A DNA stretch of 64,000 nucleotides from Symsagittifera roscoffensis. Its lineage: Eukaryota > Xenacoelomorpha > Acoela > Convolutidae. The notes beneath the pieces were generated by a model that was not told the DNA's origin, did not search any database, and saw nothing but the letters and a program-made list of their open reading frames with translations. Made by a program: the position numbers and the translations under genes. Of this stretch, positions 22,920 to 33,088 are shown one piece after another; the stretch's first letter is position 1; each line of letters opens with the position of its first letter. The DNA is taken from positions 25,600,007-25,664,006 of the forward strand of contig NC_087070.1 in the NCBI RefSeq assembly GCF_963678635.1, written 5' to 3'.

Positions 22920-24880
22920 CTTCGATAAGAAAACGCAACTCGACAAAAAAAAACACATAATATGTATTACAAAAATTTGGTCGAAAATTATTTTGTCATT
23001 TTTTGGGCCAAGCGCGCAATCTGTATTGCCATGAAACTTCCCTATTTTAAAAGCTGCTCGCCCTGGCTCACTCCGTACAAATTATTGGGATCCTACAAAG
23101 CTTGCTCAAAAAAACCCACTATATCTTAAGTCTTTATGCTTAACACTTTTCGCTCCTCCGCTTCAACGACAGTCGTTCTAGCATTTTGAACTGATCCCTC
23201 CTCAACCCTACTCGGGGCTAGGATTTCTTCTAAAAATAGGAACACAAGAGCTGCTCACCAACAGCCCATGGGATGAGTGTCAAACGATCGAACTGCTTCT
23301 GGTCGATTTGTAGAGGTGACGTGGCTCTAAGACAGAAGAAATGTGATAAAGATAGACTCTTCTATAGTAAAGCATTCACACTGGATTGTATTCAGGATCT
23401 CCTGGCAATTTTGAGGCAACAAAAGCAAGGCGAACCATTTTCAGTAACATTTTTTCCGCGCACGCACAAAAATTTTTCGCATTTTTCAGAGCCTAATCGA
23501 ATTCCTATCGCAACTCTGAAATGTTGTTTTAATAGTTTTAGTTTCAGATTTCAACACTGATTGACATTAAAATATTGGAAGCCAAGCGTTGAAACGCGTT
23601 GATTGTTCTTATTTCCGTTAATTCGTGTTTTAAAAGAAAGTCAGCGGCGTTTTCGATGTCAAAATTGGCTCGGACCTGTTTTTTTTATTTAGTCTTGTGG
23701 AGCCATTTCACTTTTTCTAAATTCAAACCACGTTTTAAGCGCAGCATCATAAATTTTATTCAAATTTTCCATTTAGCGCGTTTTTTGCTCCTATTGCCGA
23801 GGTTGAGAAAGCAGGAAAAGCTTGAGAACGAGCGGAAGAAACACCCAAGTCAATTTTGGTTACCAATTTCTGACAGCTTGTAAAATTTGGTTATCATTGA
23901 TTTTCAAAATAGTGACCTCGGTTAACGAGTTTTTTAGTATTCTGTCGTAGCGATCCAATAAAACAAGGGGCTCGTTAGAAACTACTGCAAAACTTCTTAA
24001 AATTTCCATCATCATATTAGCTTTTTGGTTTTATTTGCGACTCAAGCTGTTTTCACTAGCATCTGAAATTTTTTTTTGCAGAGAAGTTTTGAGTTTCCAG
24101 ATTGCCTTGTTGATTTTCGTCTTCTGACCTTTTCATAGTGCTTCCTTGAAAAAATAGCCGGCGAAACTTCTTGTAGTTTTCCTCTAAACTTCCATAATCT
24201 AATTACCCTACAGGTTTGTTCTCGACACTAGCTGTTTTACCAACATCCGAATAACTCCCGAAAAAAAATTTGTGAGGCTTGAGGATTGCCTTTTTGAGTT
24301 TTGTTTTCTGACATTATGATGAAGCATCCAGAAAAAATTTATTTGGGTTCACCTTACGCACAATGGATGTATATGTACAATTCTGGACAATTCGAAAAAA
24401 ACCGATTCATCAATGGTTCTCTATTTTAGGAATTAAAGGCGTTCATGAAGTCTACTTTTAAAAGAACAGTGCAATTTGGATTGCCGTCAAGCTCAATCAG
24501 TTTTTGAAGTGAGTGTGAAATTATTTCTCCTCATTGTCTAGTGCCGCATCCAATCTGAAAAGTTTCGGAAAAAAAATCTTGCTCGGAGACGGCTTTGTTT
24601 CGAGCGCATTTAGACTCGACGCACCTCACCATGTTGCATATGGCAGTTGGTCGCAATCTTTTGTCTATGTTTATGAGGGCAATGCGTTTTTCGCCGGAAA
24701 GAATGGTATGCTTAGGGGTTCCGGTATGCTGCCATCTCTAAGGAAGTTTATCAGCTTAGTACGCACTTTTAGAAATTTAAGTCCTTCATTGCCATTCGAC
24801 TTACTAACAAAATCTTTTAAAAGTTTAGAAACTGTGTTATCCGAACCTCTTCCCGAACTAAGTTAATTTGCGCGATCTGT
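22920..24880 (-). mobile_element. LINE pseudogene, copy 2
   Basis: This is a diverged homologue of 16150-18490 in the same orientation; similarity by eye is about 70-80% in aligned patches. On the minus strand, near 24,700-24,550, ALINIDKRLRPTAICN and VRCVESKCARNKAV match the conserved RT segment that in this family follows the GA-x-LIAL motif. Further on, PLVLLDRYDRILKNSLTEV and a GCFRQ-like region line up with copy 1. The frames are broken by many stops. The 3' end (near 22,920) shares the sequence AACTCGACAA...ACACATA.TATGTATTACAAA with copy 1, which probably marks the common 3' end. Confidence 0.65.
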
Positions 24881-24904
24881 CCGGTAGCCTTAAATCAGAA
24901 CGAC

Positions 24905-25065
24905 TTTAACGACCCGAAGTTAATGGACCACACATTGAACTGGCTTTGGTAGAAACGGTTAAATGCATGTAAAGCTGTGCTTAGACGCTAGCCAGTCAAT
25001 TTAGGACCTTGTTTTTTCCCGTTGCTATGTACTTGTGGACGAATGTTACAGAGACAAAAACGCAA
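24905..25065 (+). repeat. Dispersed repeat, copy shared with 44.6-44.8 kb
   Basis: Sequence from CGACCCGA...GAACTGGCTTTGG to CGAATGTTACAGAGA recurs at 44615-44765 with substitutions. It precedes an RT fragment here, so it may be part of an LTR or untranslated region of that element family. Confidence 0.6.
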
Positions 25066-25179
25066 ACAAGCAACATACACGAAGAAACTAGTAGAAAATG
25101 TCAGCAAGGATAAAAAAAGTTATCACCCTTTGTAACCAAGATGGTTTAATCGAAGGCATACTGTATTTTGAAGAAAAAC

Positions 25180-25805
25180 CGGACTACTTGTAGCTGACTC
25201 ATTGATAAGTGTGAGCCAAGGAAAAAAATTACTGAAGTTACTGAACATGCGAAATGAAGCTACTAACGTAAATCAGGGCAGCAGAATTGCTCATTGCACG
25301 AATTTGAAAAACCATATTGGAGTAAACGTACGTTTAGTAGCAAGGGGCATGCGGTGCATCAGGAACCTATCCAATTGGGCTAACTTGTTACGCCAGGTTG
25401 TGCACAAGTGGCAACAGAGGAAAGAAGGGAGTAAGCTAGTTTTTGTCAGACATAACCAGTTCTTTTCTCTCAGTTTAACGAAATTGGGATTTTTGAACAG
25501 AATGAAACACGAAATCAATATAAACGCTGATGCACAACAGGTCAGCGGGCAAACCAAAGTATGATTTTTGATAAGCGGAAAGCCATGAAAAAGATTGTAC
25601 AGGATTTAGAAAAAATGTAACCTCGTTGAACCAGTTGACTCAATTTTGGCAGCACCATCCGTAGTCGTTAAAAAAAGACGGACGGATCCAACAGATTAGT
25701 TGTTGGTTTTAGAGGACTGAACAGTCAGATCAGAAAGACAAGCTAGACTCCAGCAAGGATGAGTATTGTCTTCGACACATTGGACGGCAACAAGTTCTTC
25801 TCTAA
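25180..25805 (+). pseudogene. LTR-retrotransposon RT fragment
   Basis: The frame at 25202-25564 begins with GLLVADSLISVSQGKKLLKL and then NQGSRIAHC, the usual segment between protease and RT in Ty3/gypsy pol. Further on, near 25,680-25,800, KKTDGSNRLVVGFRGLNSQ and VFDTLDGNKFFSN match the RT fingers just before catalytic motif A. Stops lie between the two. The match ends where Penelope-like sequence begins at about 25,806, so that element probably truncated the RT just before its active site. Confidence 0.7.
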
Positions 25806-26195
25806 CATTGATTCAGTCTGGTTACTTTCAGACTCTCCCTGGCCATTTGAGTTTTCGTTACAAGCAATTCAATTTTCTTGTTGGTAAAAATTATTTGTGC
25901 CCCGGATATTAGCCGAACCTTTGAAGATAACAGTTGAGATGGATTGCCTCGATATTGCATTGTAAGAAGGGGTGGTGAGTCTTTCAACAATTTGTCATTT
26001 CTCGGTTCTGATGCCTTCACCTCTAAACTTTTCTTTCCCTCAATGATCTACCCTCAATGAGTTTCAAACACTACCCTGTCCGAGCAATTTTTCGGATATT
26101 GATTCTCAATCTATTGTTTCCGATTTTTTTTTCAATGCCTGGTCAAAACTTTCCCATGTTGAGGTACTTCTGAAAACCCTATGAACAGTACCTTC

Positions 26196-26285
26196 AATAA
26201 CGTTTCTTTTGTACTGCAAACGTGCGCAACCTCTGCAAACCTCTGCAACTACTGCAAACGTGCGCAAACGTGCGCAACGTGCGAA
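26196..26285. repeat. Local expansion of TGCAAACGTGCGCAA-type words
   Basis: Short overlapping repeats (CTGCAAACGTGCGCAAC and CCTCTGCAA) occur several times here. The homologous place in copy 3 (near 62,170) has only one unit, so the expansion happened in this copy. Confidence 0.7.
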
Positions 26286-26553
26286 AATTTAGATTGGTGC
26301 CGGTATCAGTGGGTTTCTGGTACCACCCACATGTGACCTTTTTTCCTGAGTCCACGTTGACATTTTAATCCAAAAAGGCCAAATTAACGTTACTATCAAG
26401 TTCTTCTATGGTGAACTGCAAGTTTGGATGCAACTTATTGGCAGCCTCGAGAACTAACCCAAGATCGCCCTTGACAGATCTAACTATGACGTCCACATAC
26501 CTTAGAAAAACTTTGACACCATTCACAGCCCGATCTGCTTCCTATTGTTTTTT

Positions 26554-26700
26554 GCAAGCAATTCAATACCATACTGTTTCAGCGATGTCTGCGTATTCAG
26601 ATTCCGATATTTTACTACAACCTAAGTGGTACCAGTTCAAACAAGCTTCGCATTCTACCCCTTTCGTCCGATATGTCACCTTTTTCTGGCATCCAGGGCA
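26554..26700 (-). other. PHD finger inside Penelope-like RT, copy 2
   Basis: The C4HC3 pattern is CPGC...C-EAC-LNWYH-LGC...Y-stop-IAC: seven of the eight ligands are intact and the seventh (Cys in copy 3) is a TGA. It lies between RT motif B and motif C at the same position as in the 62.4-kb copy, which shows that both descend from an element that already carried it. Confidence 0.8.
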
Positions 26701-27622
26701 GACCTCCTTGTTGCCCTCAATTCGCACAGTAAATTTTAGTACATCTTTCTTTAGTGCAGGTTCGTATTCTTTGACCCACAAATTGGCCAGTATTACTGCA
26801 AGGGAGGCGCTCATTGCTAAACCGTCTCTTTGTACATAGCACAAACCAATGCATTTAAAGTGTTATTCACTGCCAATTTCAGTAGTTTTTTCATAGTCTT
26901 GCAAGATATTTCCGGAGGGTTGACTTGCTCTTATAATCTCCTCCGGGCTATTTCAACCGCTCCCGTGAGTGGGACATTAGTGTACAAACTCTTTACATCA
27001 AGGTGTTTATACTCTCATCAGAGTCCATCTCAGTTTTCTCCAAGATCTCCCTGGCCATTTTAGTTTTCGTTTCTATGTTTTCCCCTCAATTTCGTCAAAG
27101 TACTTTGCCAATGTTTTATTTAGGTTGTCATATGAGCTACCAGGTAAAGAAATGACGAGACGAGGTGGCATGCCTTGTTTATGTACTCCTACTAATCCAT
27201 ACAGCCTAGCCGGATGTGCCCCTGTTGATCTCAACCTAGTTTACAGCGCTTCGCTAATCTCGTCCTTCTTTTTCGTGGCGAGTAATTCATTGTTTATGTC
27301 TTTTTCAATTTTCATGATCACGCTGTCTGTCAGATTCTTCCGCTCACTAAACTAATCTGCCTGTAATGAAACTTTCAGTTTCTTCTTATATGTCTCCTTT
27401 TTCCTTACACAAAAACCCACGCCCTTATCCAACGGCACTGCCAGAAGACCGTTGTCCTTTAATAACTGAATTGCTTTTTCAACACCTTTGTCAGAGGGGG
27501 TCTGTATCACATTCTTATCATATCTGATTGCAGCTGCTTCAATCTTTCTCCGGGTAACCTATTTAACTTCAATTCAGACAAAAAAATGTCAATGTCCGCA
27601 AGGAAGTGAATTTCATTGATCG

Positions 27623-27890
27623 AAAAATTCCCAAATCGAAATTTTATAACACTGAGAGTACAAAAAGCTAAGAAAAAAAAATTAAACGTTTACAGGAAAA
27701 TGTTATTATTGATTACGTAATTTATTACGTAATTACTGTTGTTAAATTTGATTGGTCAAATTTTAAAGCATTTTTTAAAGCATTTCTAGACATATTTCTC
27801 ATTTTTCAGATCTTTGATCGTTTTGTAAATATTGTAAAGAATTTTAATCCTGATGATGCACAAAATGTGCGAAATTGTTTGAAATAATTT
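27623..27890 (+). repeat. Inverted 3'-flank segment of the Penelope-like family
   Basis: The reverse complement of this stretch matches 61190-61440, the segment just downstream of the copy-3 endonuclease. It sits at the 5' truncation point of copy 2 in opposite orientation. Penelope-like elements are known for such inverted terminal pieces. A hammerhead-like core lies inside. Confidence 0.75.
27850..27874 (+). ncRNA. Degenerate hammerhead-ribozyme-like core
   Basis: CTGATGA (27850-27856) is followed by T, a GCACA-AAA-TGTGC stem-loop (27858-27870) and GAAA (27871-27874). This is the core order of hammerhead ribozymes, which are known in terminal regions of Penelope-like elements. The extra T before stem II and the weak stems I and III make activity doubtful. 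The homologous site at 61.2 kb has TTTATGA in place of CTGATGA. Confidence 0.4.
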
Positions 27891-27912
27891 TTTGAGTTTC
27901 TTATAACCATTT

Positions 27913-29010
27913 TTGCTGAAAGGAAAGTTCCAAATCGGGTTTATTGAGAAGAAAACTGAATTAAGGAAATTTATATCTTGCGCAGCTGCATTGAAGTGCT
28001 CTAATTCGGCAACTTCTCCAATGAATACTCATTTGGATACGTGCCGTAATGTTGGCAATAGCAATAGCTTTCCCATGGAGCAAAATATAACAAAAAAGGA
28101 GAAGCATACGCTGGCTACACAGTTAGTATACATGGACAAAATCTCAGTGAACAAAGTGACGACTTAGACTAGAATCAAGACGTTTTTTCGAAAAGCCGGC
28201 TTAATTTACCCAACAAAAATGCCCTAAGTGCAGCATTGACAGAAAAGTTCGTGGAACGGGTTAGACAAGTTGAGGAATACTTGTCAGGGACGGAAAAGTT
28301 AGTGCTTGCTCTTGACAAATGGACCAATGAACACATGGAATTTTTTCGGGTTAACAATTAGATTAACAAATTGGTGCAAACATCTTTCAAAACAGGATTG
28401 AAGTTTTTTTTGGCATGGTTCACTACCCCATAGGTTGCCCTTGCGATTCGATGAATACTTACGTTGAGGAGTTGCTGGTGAAGTTATGCAATGATGACAA
28501 ACGTATTCTCTGTATTTTGAGTGACTGTGGATCCGACATTGTCAAGTTTTCTCGACTGATGAATATACCTCATCTTCCGTGACTAGCACATGTGCTTAAC
28601 CTTGTAGCTAAAACATTTTTACAATCAAGTATGGCGGTGACGAGTTTTGAAATTGACGATGACAATTCTGGCGATGAGCTCGATCTGCAAGGTTAAAACA
28701 GCATTGGTTCTGTAGTTGGGTTGTTGAAAGAGGCTGAGAAAGAAATCAGAAAACCATCGCGCTTGGGCAGTTTCCTCGCCATACGCAAAACGGCCTTGAA
28801 GGCACGGAATTGCGGCCTGTCATTGCAGTTGATACGCGCTGGAATTCCACCTATTTGATGTTGAATCGATTTCTGCAGTGGCGCGTCTCTGTTACAGCCT
28901 CTTTGCCCGATTAAAACTTTAACTGAACGGAATCAAGCATTGAAGCCAGTGTACGATATTACCATGAAATTGTAACAAAATAATTTTCCGAGAGATTTCA
29001 ATTTATATGT
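27913..29010 (+). pseudogene. hAT-family transposase pseudogene
   Basis: Plus-strand frames follow hAT order. An N-terminal BED-like patch (CSNSATSPMNTHLDTCRN) is followed by LALDKWTNEH, the catalytic-domain start. Then come LSDCGSDIVKFSRLMN (the usual TDNGxN region) and LAHVLNLVAKTF, the conserved AHxLNL motif. RLGSFLAIRKTALKAR and VDTRWNSTYLMLNRFLQW, the classic tRWNSTy motif, complete it. At least five stops or frameshifts interrupt the gene. The C-terminal dimerisation domain was not seen. Terminal inverted repeats were not identified. Confidence 0.75.
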
Positions 29011-29430
29011 TATTTCACTCTACTTGATCAAAAACTATCTCATGAACGAAGAGTCTGTCCAACCCGTTCGACAAAAGTTTGCTGCGATCTTAAACAAATG
29101 GTTTGACAACAACGTGGTAGTCCAAGCTTTTCGTAAGTCTGGGCCGTTTTATGAGGGGCTGGTAAACGCCTTCACGGAAAATGGGCTAACATCATCTGCT
29201 GATCACCAATACGCTGGCAACTACAACAGATTTGAGGAGTATCTCCAAGTGTTCAACAACCAGGAGCCATTGAAGCAGAAGATAATGAAACTCTGTCAGA
29301 CATTCCTTCATCTAATATAAACTTTTTAAATAGTGTTTTTCAGATGAGATGAATTCCGGACAGGCGTGGTGGTCCTTATCTATTATTGAGATTTCATATA
29401 TTCAAGGATAGCCCCAACAAACGTTTGTTG
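29011..29430 (+). other. 98-codon open frame of unknown origin and short spacer
   Basis: The frame at 29024-29320 (VRQKFAAILNKWFDNNVVVQ; EYLQVFNNQEPLKQKIMK) has protein-like composition and directly follows the hAT pseudogene. It could be the rest of the transposase or part of the next element. TTTTTCAG at about 29,343 would serve as a splice acceptor. No family is recognised. Confidence 0.35.
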
Positions 29431-29925
29431 ATTGCGGATTTACAAGCGAAAACGCCTGGACTTCAGTAATATCAACATCTTCTCTTTGCCTGGAGCACAG
29501 ATACGCGATCTCTACCGGTTTGTATCAGCTAAAGATCAGTTCAACAAGATTGTAATTTTCGCGGGTGGAAACGATCTCTGTAACGGGTATTTGCCATCAA
29601 CTGAAAGCGTTGACGACGTAACAGAATGCATTGTCAAACTAGCAAACGAGCTGCTGAACGTAAGCCAACGTGTTTGTGTACTCGGTATACCAGCTCGCTA
29701 TCCCCCCGAATCTGAACGTGAACTGGTTTAGGACCACGAACTCATCAGACTATTTGCAGTCAATCGAAAAGTTGAAAAGAAAAGCGCTGAAGCTCGCTGG
29801 GTTTTCCGAGGTCTATTCGACCAAATCTACTGTGAGAACCACGTGTCTGAACGAGATCACGTCCACCTAAACGAACCACCTCTCAGTGGACTGAGAAGAA
29901 TATTGAAGCAACGGGTGTTGTAAGA
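29405..29925 (+). pseudogene. SGNH (GDSL-like) hydrolase domain, decayed
   Basis: RLLIADLQAK resembles block I, with the catalytic Ser position read as Leu. After a frameshift, FSLPGAQIRDLYRFV and KIVIFAGGNDLCNG follow, where GGND is block III (residues 45-48 of the frame at 29432). VCVLGIPARYPP follows, and ERDHVHLNE near 29,854-29,871, in another frame, is block V with its Asp and His. The blocks stand in the correct order. SGNH domains occur in ORF1 of CR1-type LINEs, but here the domain lies before a 5'-UTR-like repeat and the PHD-bearing ORF1, so its parent element is uncertain. Confidence 0.65.
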
Positions 29926-30014
29926 AGACAATTCAGAGAACATAAATGAACGAAGACTAAAATTATACGAGTGCAGTCAGGCGACTGGCTGTCTTTGCGG
30001 ATCCTTCTCTGGGT

Positions 30015-30158
30015 AAGTTAATACCCCTTTCGATTCTTTAACAGATAGGTCTCCTTCTCAGGAGTCACTGTTTTTTTGAGTCGACCCCCTTTCGGTTCTT
30101 CAACAGCTAGATCTCCTTCTCAGGAGTCACTGTTCTAGAGTCGAACCCCTTCCCTTCT
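30015..30158 (+). repeat. Two tandem units of about 70 bp upstream of LINE ORF1
   Basis: ACCCCTTTCG.TTCTT..ACAG..AG.TCTCCTTCTCAGGAGTCACTGTT...GAGTCGA occurs twice, at about 30017-30085 and 30086-30155. CTCCTTCTCAGGAGTC contains a short palindrome in each unit. Tandem units in this position resemble LINE 5'-UTR promoter repeats (inference). Confidence 0.75.
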
Positions 30159-30310
30159 CTCTTCCCGCATAAGGCTTAGCAAATTGATATCTTTTCCAGG
30201 ATTCATTGCCCTGAAGCCTAAAAGTAACAGAAATACACTATCGTGATAGATTTTTTGCGGCAATCACATAAAACAAACCTATCCATTCGAAATACAATCA
30301 CAAATTCAAA

Positions 30311-31195
30311 ATGAGTCACGAATCAAAACAAACAAAAAATTGCAAGATATGTAACTCCGCCATCGATAGCAAAACCGTGTCATACCACTCCATTGCTTGT
30401 GGTGAACTTATGCAATTAACATCAAAATGTACTGGCCTGTCACATGATGTTATATTTGGGCTAAGCACTGTTATTCACAATGTTTTACTATTCTGCAAGA
30501 GTTGCATAGAACTAAAGAAGAAAGACTTGATAATTGACCAAATAAGTAGCTCAAGAGAAAAACCCGAAAAAAAAGAATTCGAAGAGATTGTGAAAACTCT
30601 ACGAAAAGAAGTGGAAGAAATCAAGAATAACCTGAATGTCAACAATCTCTTTGTTCAGCAACAGTTACAGGAGCTTAAAGAAAACTTGGATAACAAAAAA
30701 TTTCCCCGCCTGAACCAAAAGTAATACAGCTACTCCAAAAACCAAAGCAAATTATCAAAGAGTTTTTCGACGAAATAAGACTGCGAGGAATACCAGAACT
30801 CAGGTCAAACAACAGTCAGGAGCGATACAATCATGACATCAATGGGGCAAAATCAATAATTGCACATCTTGCAGTATAGGGTAGTTTTAAGGAACTCAAA
30901 AGAATAGGAAAATATACCGAAGGAAGAAATCGAACAATTGTTATCAAGCAAGAAAGCCAACATGCTAAACGTTTTTTTCTTTTGTCATTAAGCAAACTCA
31001 AAACATCTTCAAAACCAGTGTATGTAAGCAAAGAGCTCACACAGATGAACAGCAGCTGGAGAATAAACTATTAATACAAGGACGAGCACTTATAAACCAA
31101 AATAATGATCCAAAAAAGCTACTTATACGAAATTTAGTACTACAAATAAACAATAAATGGGTCAGCCTAGACCAAAATAACATCGAACAAAATTG
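30311..31195 (+). pseudogene. LINE ORF1 with PHD-like finger and coiled coil
   Basis: The 137-codon frame from the ATG at 30311 starts with a cysteine-rich region (CKICNSAIDSK...SIACGEL...SKCTGL...LLFCKSC) that fits a worn PHD finger. It ends in a Lys/Glu-rich coiled coil, up to a TAA at 30722. In shifted frames the sequence continues with KRIGKYTEGRNRTIVIK and PVYVSKELT, an RRM-like C-terminal pattern of LINE ORF1 proteins, then LLIQGRALINQNNDPKKLLI up to about 31,195. ORF1 proteins bind element RNA. The EN-RT ORF2 follows directly, interrupted by the gypsy insertion. Confidence 0.65.
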
Positions 31196-31199
31196 ACTA

Positions 31200-31687
31200 G
31201 CATCAAACCCAGCGCTGACCAAGATAAACTACAATATACACAGCTTACCTGAACTAAAAGATAGAAGTTTTTTTGCAAACTGCTTAACAATTGAAAGTAA
31301 TATCGAAGTTATATGTCTATCTGAGATGTGGTTAACGAGTGATATTCTTGACAAAGCAGTTTTTCTACCCTATTTTGACATATATCAAACCGGCAGACCA
31401 ACACACATGACCGTAGAACTAAACACGGTGATGTGCTAATTGGTGTCAGAGATGTTCCACATAAACCGCTATGCATAAAAACAGAATGTGAAACTAGTGC
31501 AGTTAAATTAACCCCAAAAGTGAATCAATCATTCCATGCTGTCTATACAACCCTCCTGAAAAAAGACCTTATCGAATTTGTCAACAAGGAATCCTCGATC
31601 TAATAAGTGAACCTATAGCGAATAGCAAAAACGAAAATTGTAATAATTTAGTCATAACAGGCGAAAAAAACTTCATACACGCGATTT
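31200..31687 (+). pseudogene. LINE ORF2, 5' part (AP endonuclease)
   Basis: NYNIHSLPELKDRSFF and VICLSEMWLTSDILDK match the start of the APE-type endonuclease; the catalytic Glu lies in SEMWL. After several stops, NNLVITGEKNFIHAIWE corresponds to the GDFN-type motif, with Asp changed to Glu-Lys. The reading frame stops at the gypsy insertion and resumes in phase at 41256. Confidence 0.7.
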
Positions 31688-31692
31688 GGGAG

Positions 31693-31908
31693 TGTTGTGA
31701 TTTGATCTTATTTTGCATTTATTGCAAACCTTATTTAGCTTAGTTAGATTTAGAAAATAGGTCACTCTTATATGACCTTCACTGGCCATTCTCTCCGGCG
31801 GAGGGAATGATCTCTCTTTGTTTAATGTTTTAACTTACCGACTAATTCACTTTATTTCTCTATTCTTTTCAATAGTCTTAACTTAGAATTAGCTTCGGAG
31901 AGACATCA
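31693..31908 (+). repeat. 5' LTR of gypsy B
   Basis: About 216 bp starting TGTTGTGATTTGATC and homologous to 41034-41250. The right edge is uncertain because the last 30 bp are diverged. A short hairpin, TTCTCTCCG/CGGAGGGAA near 31,787, is kept in both LTRs. Several substitutions and a 12-bp indel between the LTRs indicate an old insertion. Confidence 0.85.
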
Positions 31909-31936
31909 CCCTCAACCTCAAAATTTGGAAAATCCG

Positions 31937-32648
31937 ATGGACGGTGAAACAGATAACCAAAGACAGCCGAGAATGGAGAGAAACACCCAAGAACAAAGAC
32001 GATATGACAAAGAAGCCGATAAAAAGCGACGATCAGTTCTATATCTAGCATTGGGAAATGAAGAAAAAGGATCTTCGGACAAAAATTTACTCAGGTGAAA
32101 ACCTTACAAATCTCTTTTAAAGAATTTTGGGACTCCCTAGCGATCGCTTTCGTAAGAAAGACAAACGTTACTTTGAACGACATAAACTACTAAACCGAAA
32201 ACAACGGGATAGAGAATCGCTGGAATAATTTTGGGGTGCCTTTGCAGAAATGGCGAAAAAGTGCGATATAACCGCAGGAGAAGAAGAGGGGATTCGAGAC
32301 ATTTTCATTAACAATATGAAAAACTACGACATTCAAAGAAAACTGCTAACAGAAACTCTTCCCCCTCGAGAAGCACTAAACGTAGCACTCATAGATGAAA
32401 AGAGAATTTTCAATCACCTAAAGCTAACAAACAATTTTAAATCCAACGGATCATCCGTACATAAATCACACAACCATTTTAACGTTAAAAGAGAGCCAAC
32501 TCTCAATATCGTAAAAAGCAACAACTGTATGAAGTGCGGCGGAATCTTCTCAAAAGGACACCTAGCAGTTTGCCCAGCAAAGGACACCACCTGTACTTCT
32601 TCAAATATAAAGGTCATTTCACCAGACTTTTACCAGACTTTGCCGTAA
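31937..32648 (+). pseudogene. Gypsy B gag
   Basis: An ATG at 31937 opens a basic N-terminal frame that stops near 32,097. Gag continues in other frames. At 32250-32648 IRDIFINNMKNYDIQRKLL and LNVALIDEKRI match the capsid end seen in gypsy A. A knuckle, CMKCGGIFSKGHLAVCPA, follows; a second knuckle is lost after CTSS. It would have formed the particle and bound RNA. Confidence 0.7.
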
Positions 32649-33088
32649 AAATGTAAACAGTGTAAATAGCCAAATTGTAGACAATACAGATTTTAATCCG
32701 TCGGGTACTCCGGATGTAAAAACAGACCATGTCATAAACGCATGGTCGGAACCTGGAAAAAGCGAAAACGACGATTATTCTGTATTAAACGTAAGTACAA
32801 TTTTTGACGAAGATGGAAAAGAATTGAAGAAATTTCTGAATATTGGCCTCGGAAATGTAATGAAGTAATTTTAAATATACAAGTGGATTCAGCTAGCCCG
32901 GTCAGCTTCCTCAAAAAAACGTGTTACCCGAATTGAAATTACAAGACCCTTACTTAAAAATCTATCCAGTGGATAAGGCAACCAAGGACCTTACTGTGGA
33001 TTCACGGATAACGCCATAAACAATTTCTGGAAAAAAGAAACTTTCGATCTTCTCAAACGGCTGGTCAAACAACGACTGTCGTTTCTTC
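32649..33088 (+). pseudogene. Gypsy B protease region
   Basis: LNIQVDSASPVSFLKK contains the retropepsin triad as DSA at 32885-32893. Then YPVDKATKDLYCGFTDNAIN follows in another frame. Stops and frameshifts make the product inactive. DSA may be a tolerated variant or a mutation of DSG. Confidence 0.55.

Larger units (their letters stand above)
25806..27622 (-). mobile_element. Penelope-like element, copy 2 (truncated at both ends)
   Basis: Read on the minus strand, this matches the copy at 61.6-64.0 kb from the pre-RT region through the RT thumb. LYGLVGVHKQGMPPRLVISL precedes the RT core. Motif A is readable as LDVKSLYTNVPL after a small frameshift, with its catalytic Asp intact. Then come AMSASLAVILANLW (motif B), a PHD finger (26554-26700), and FLRYVDVIV (motif C, where the second Asp of YVDD is Val). 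The GIY-YIG endonuclease is missing: similarity ends near 25,869. The 5' side ends near 27,622 inside the N-terminal coding part and is followed by an inverted piece of the element's 3' flank. Confidence 0.8.

Noticed and set aside
24534-24866. 110-codon plus-strand frame
   Set aside because: The minus strand carries recognisable RT segments of the LINE; this is its shadow.
26408-27063. Plus-strand frames of 143 and 77 codons
   Set aside because: Antisense of the Penelope-like RT, whose motifs are all on the minus strand.
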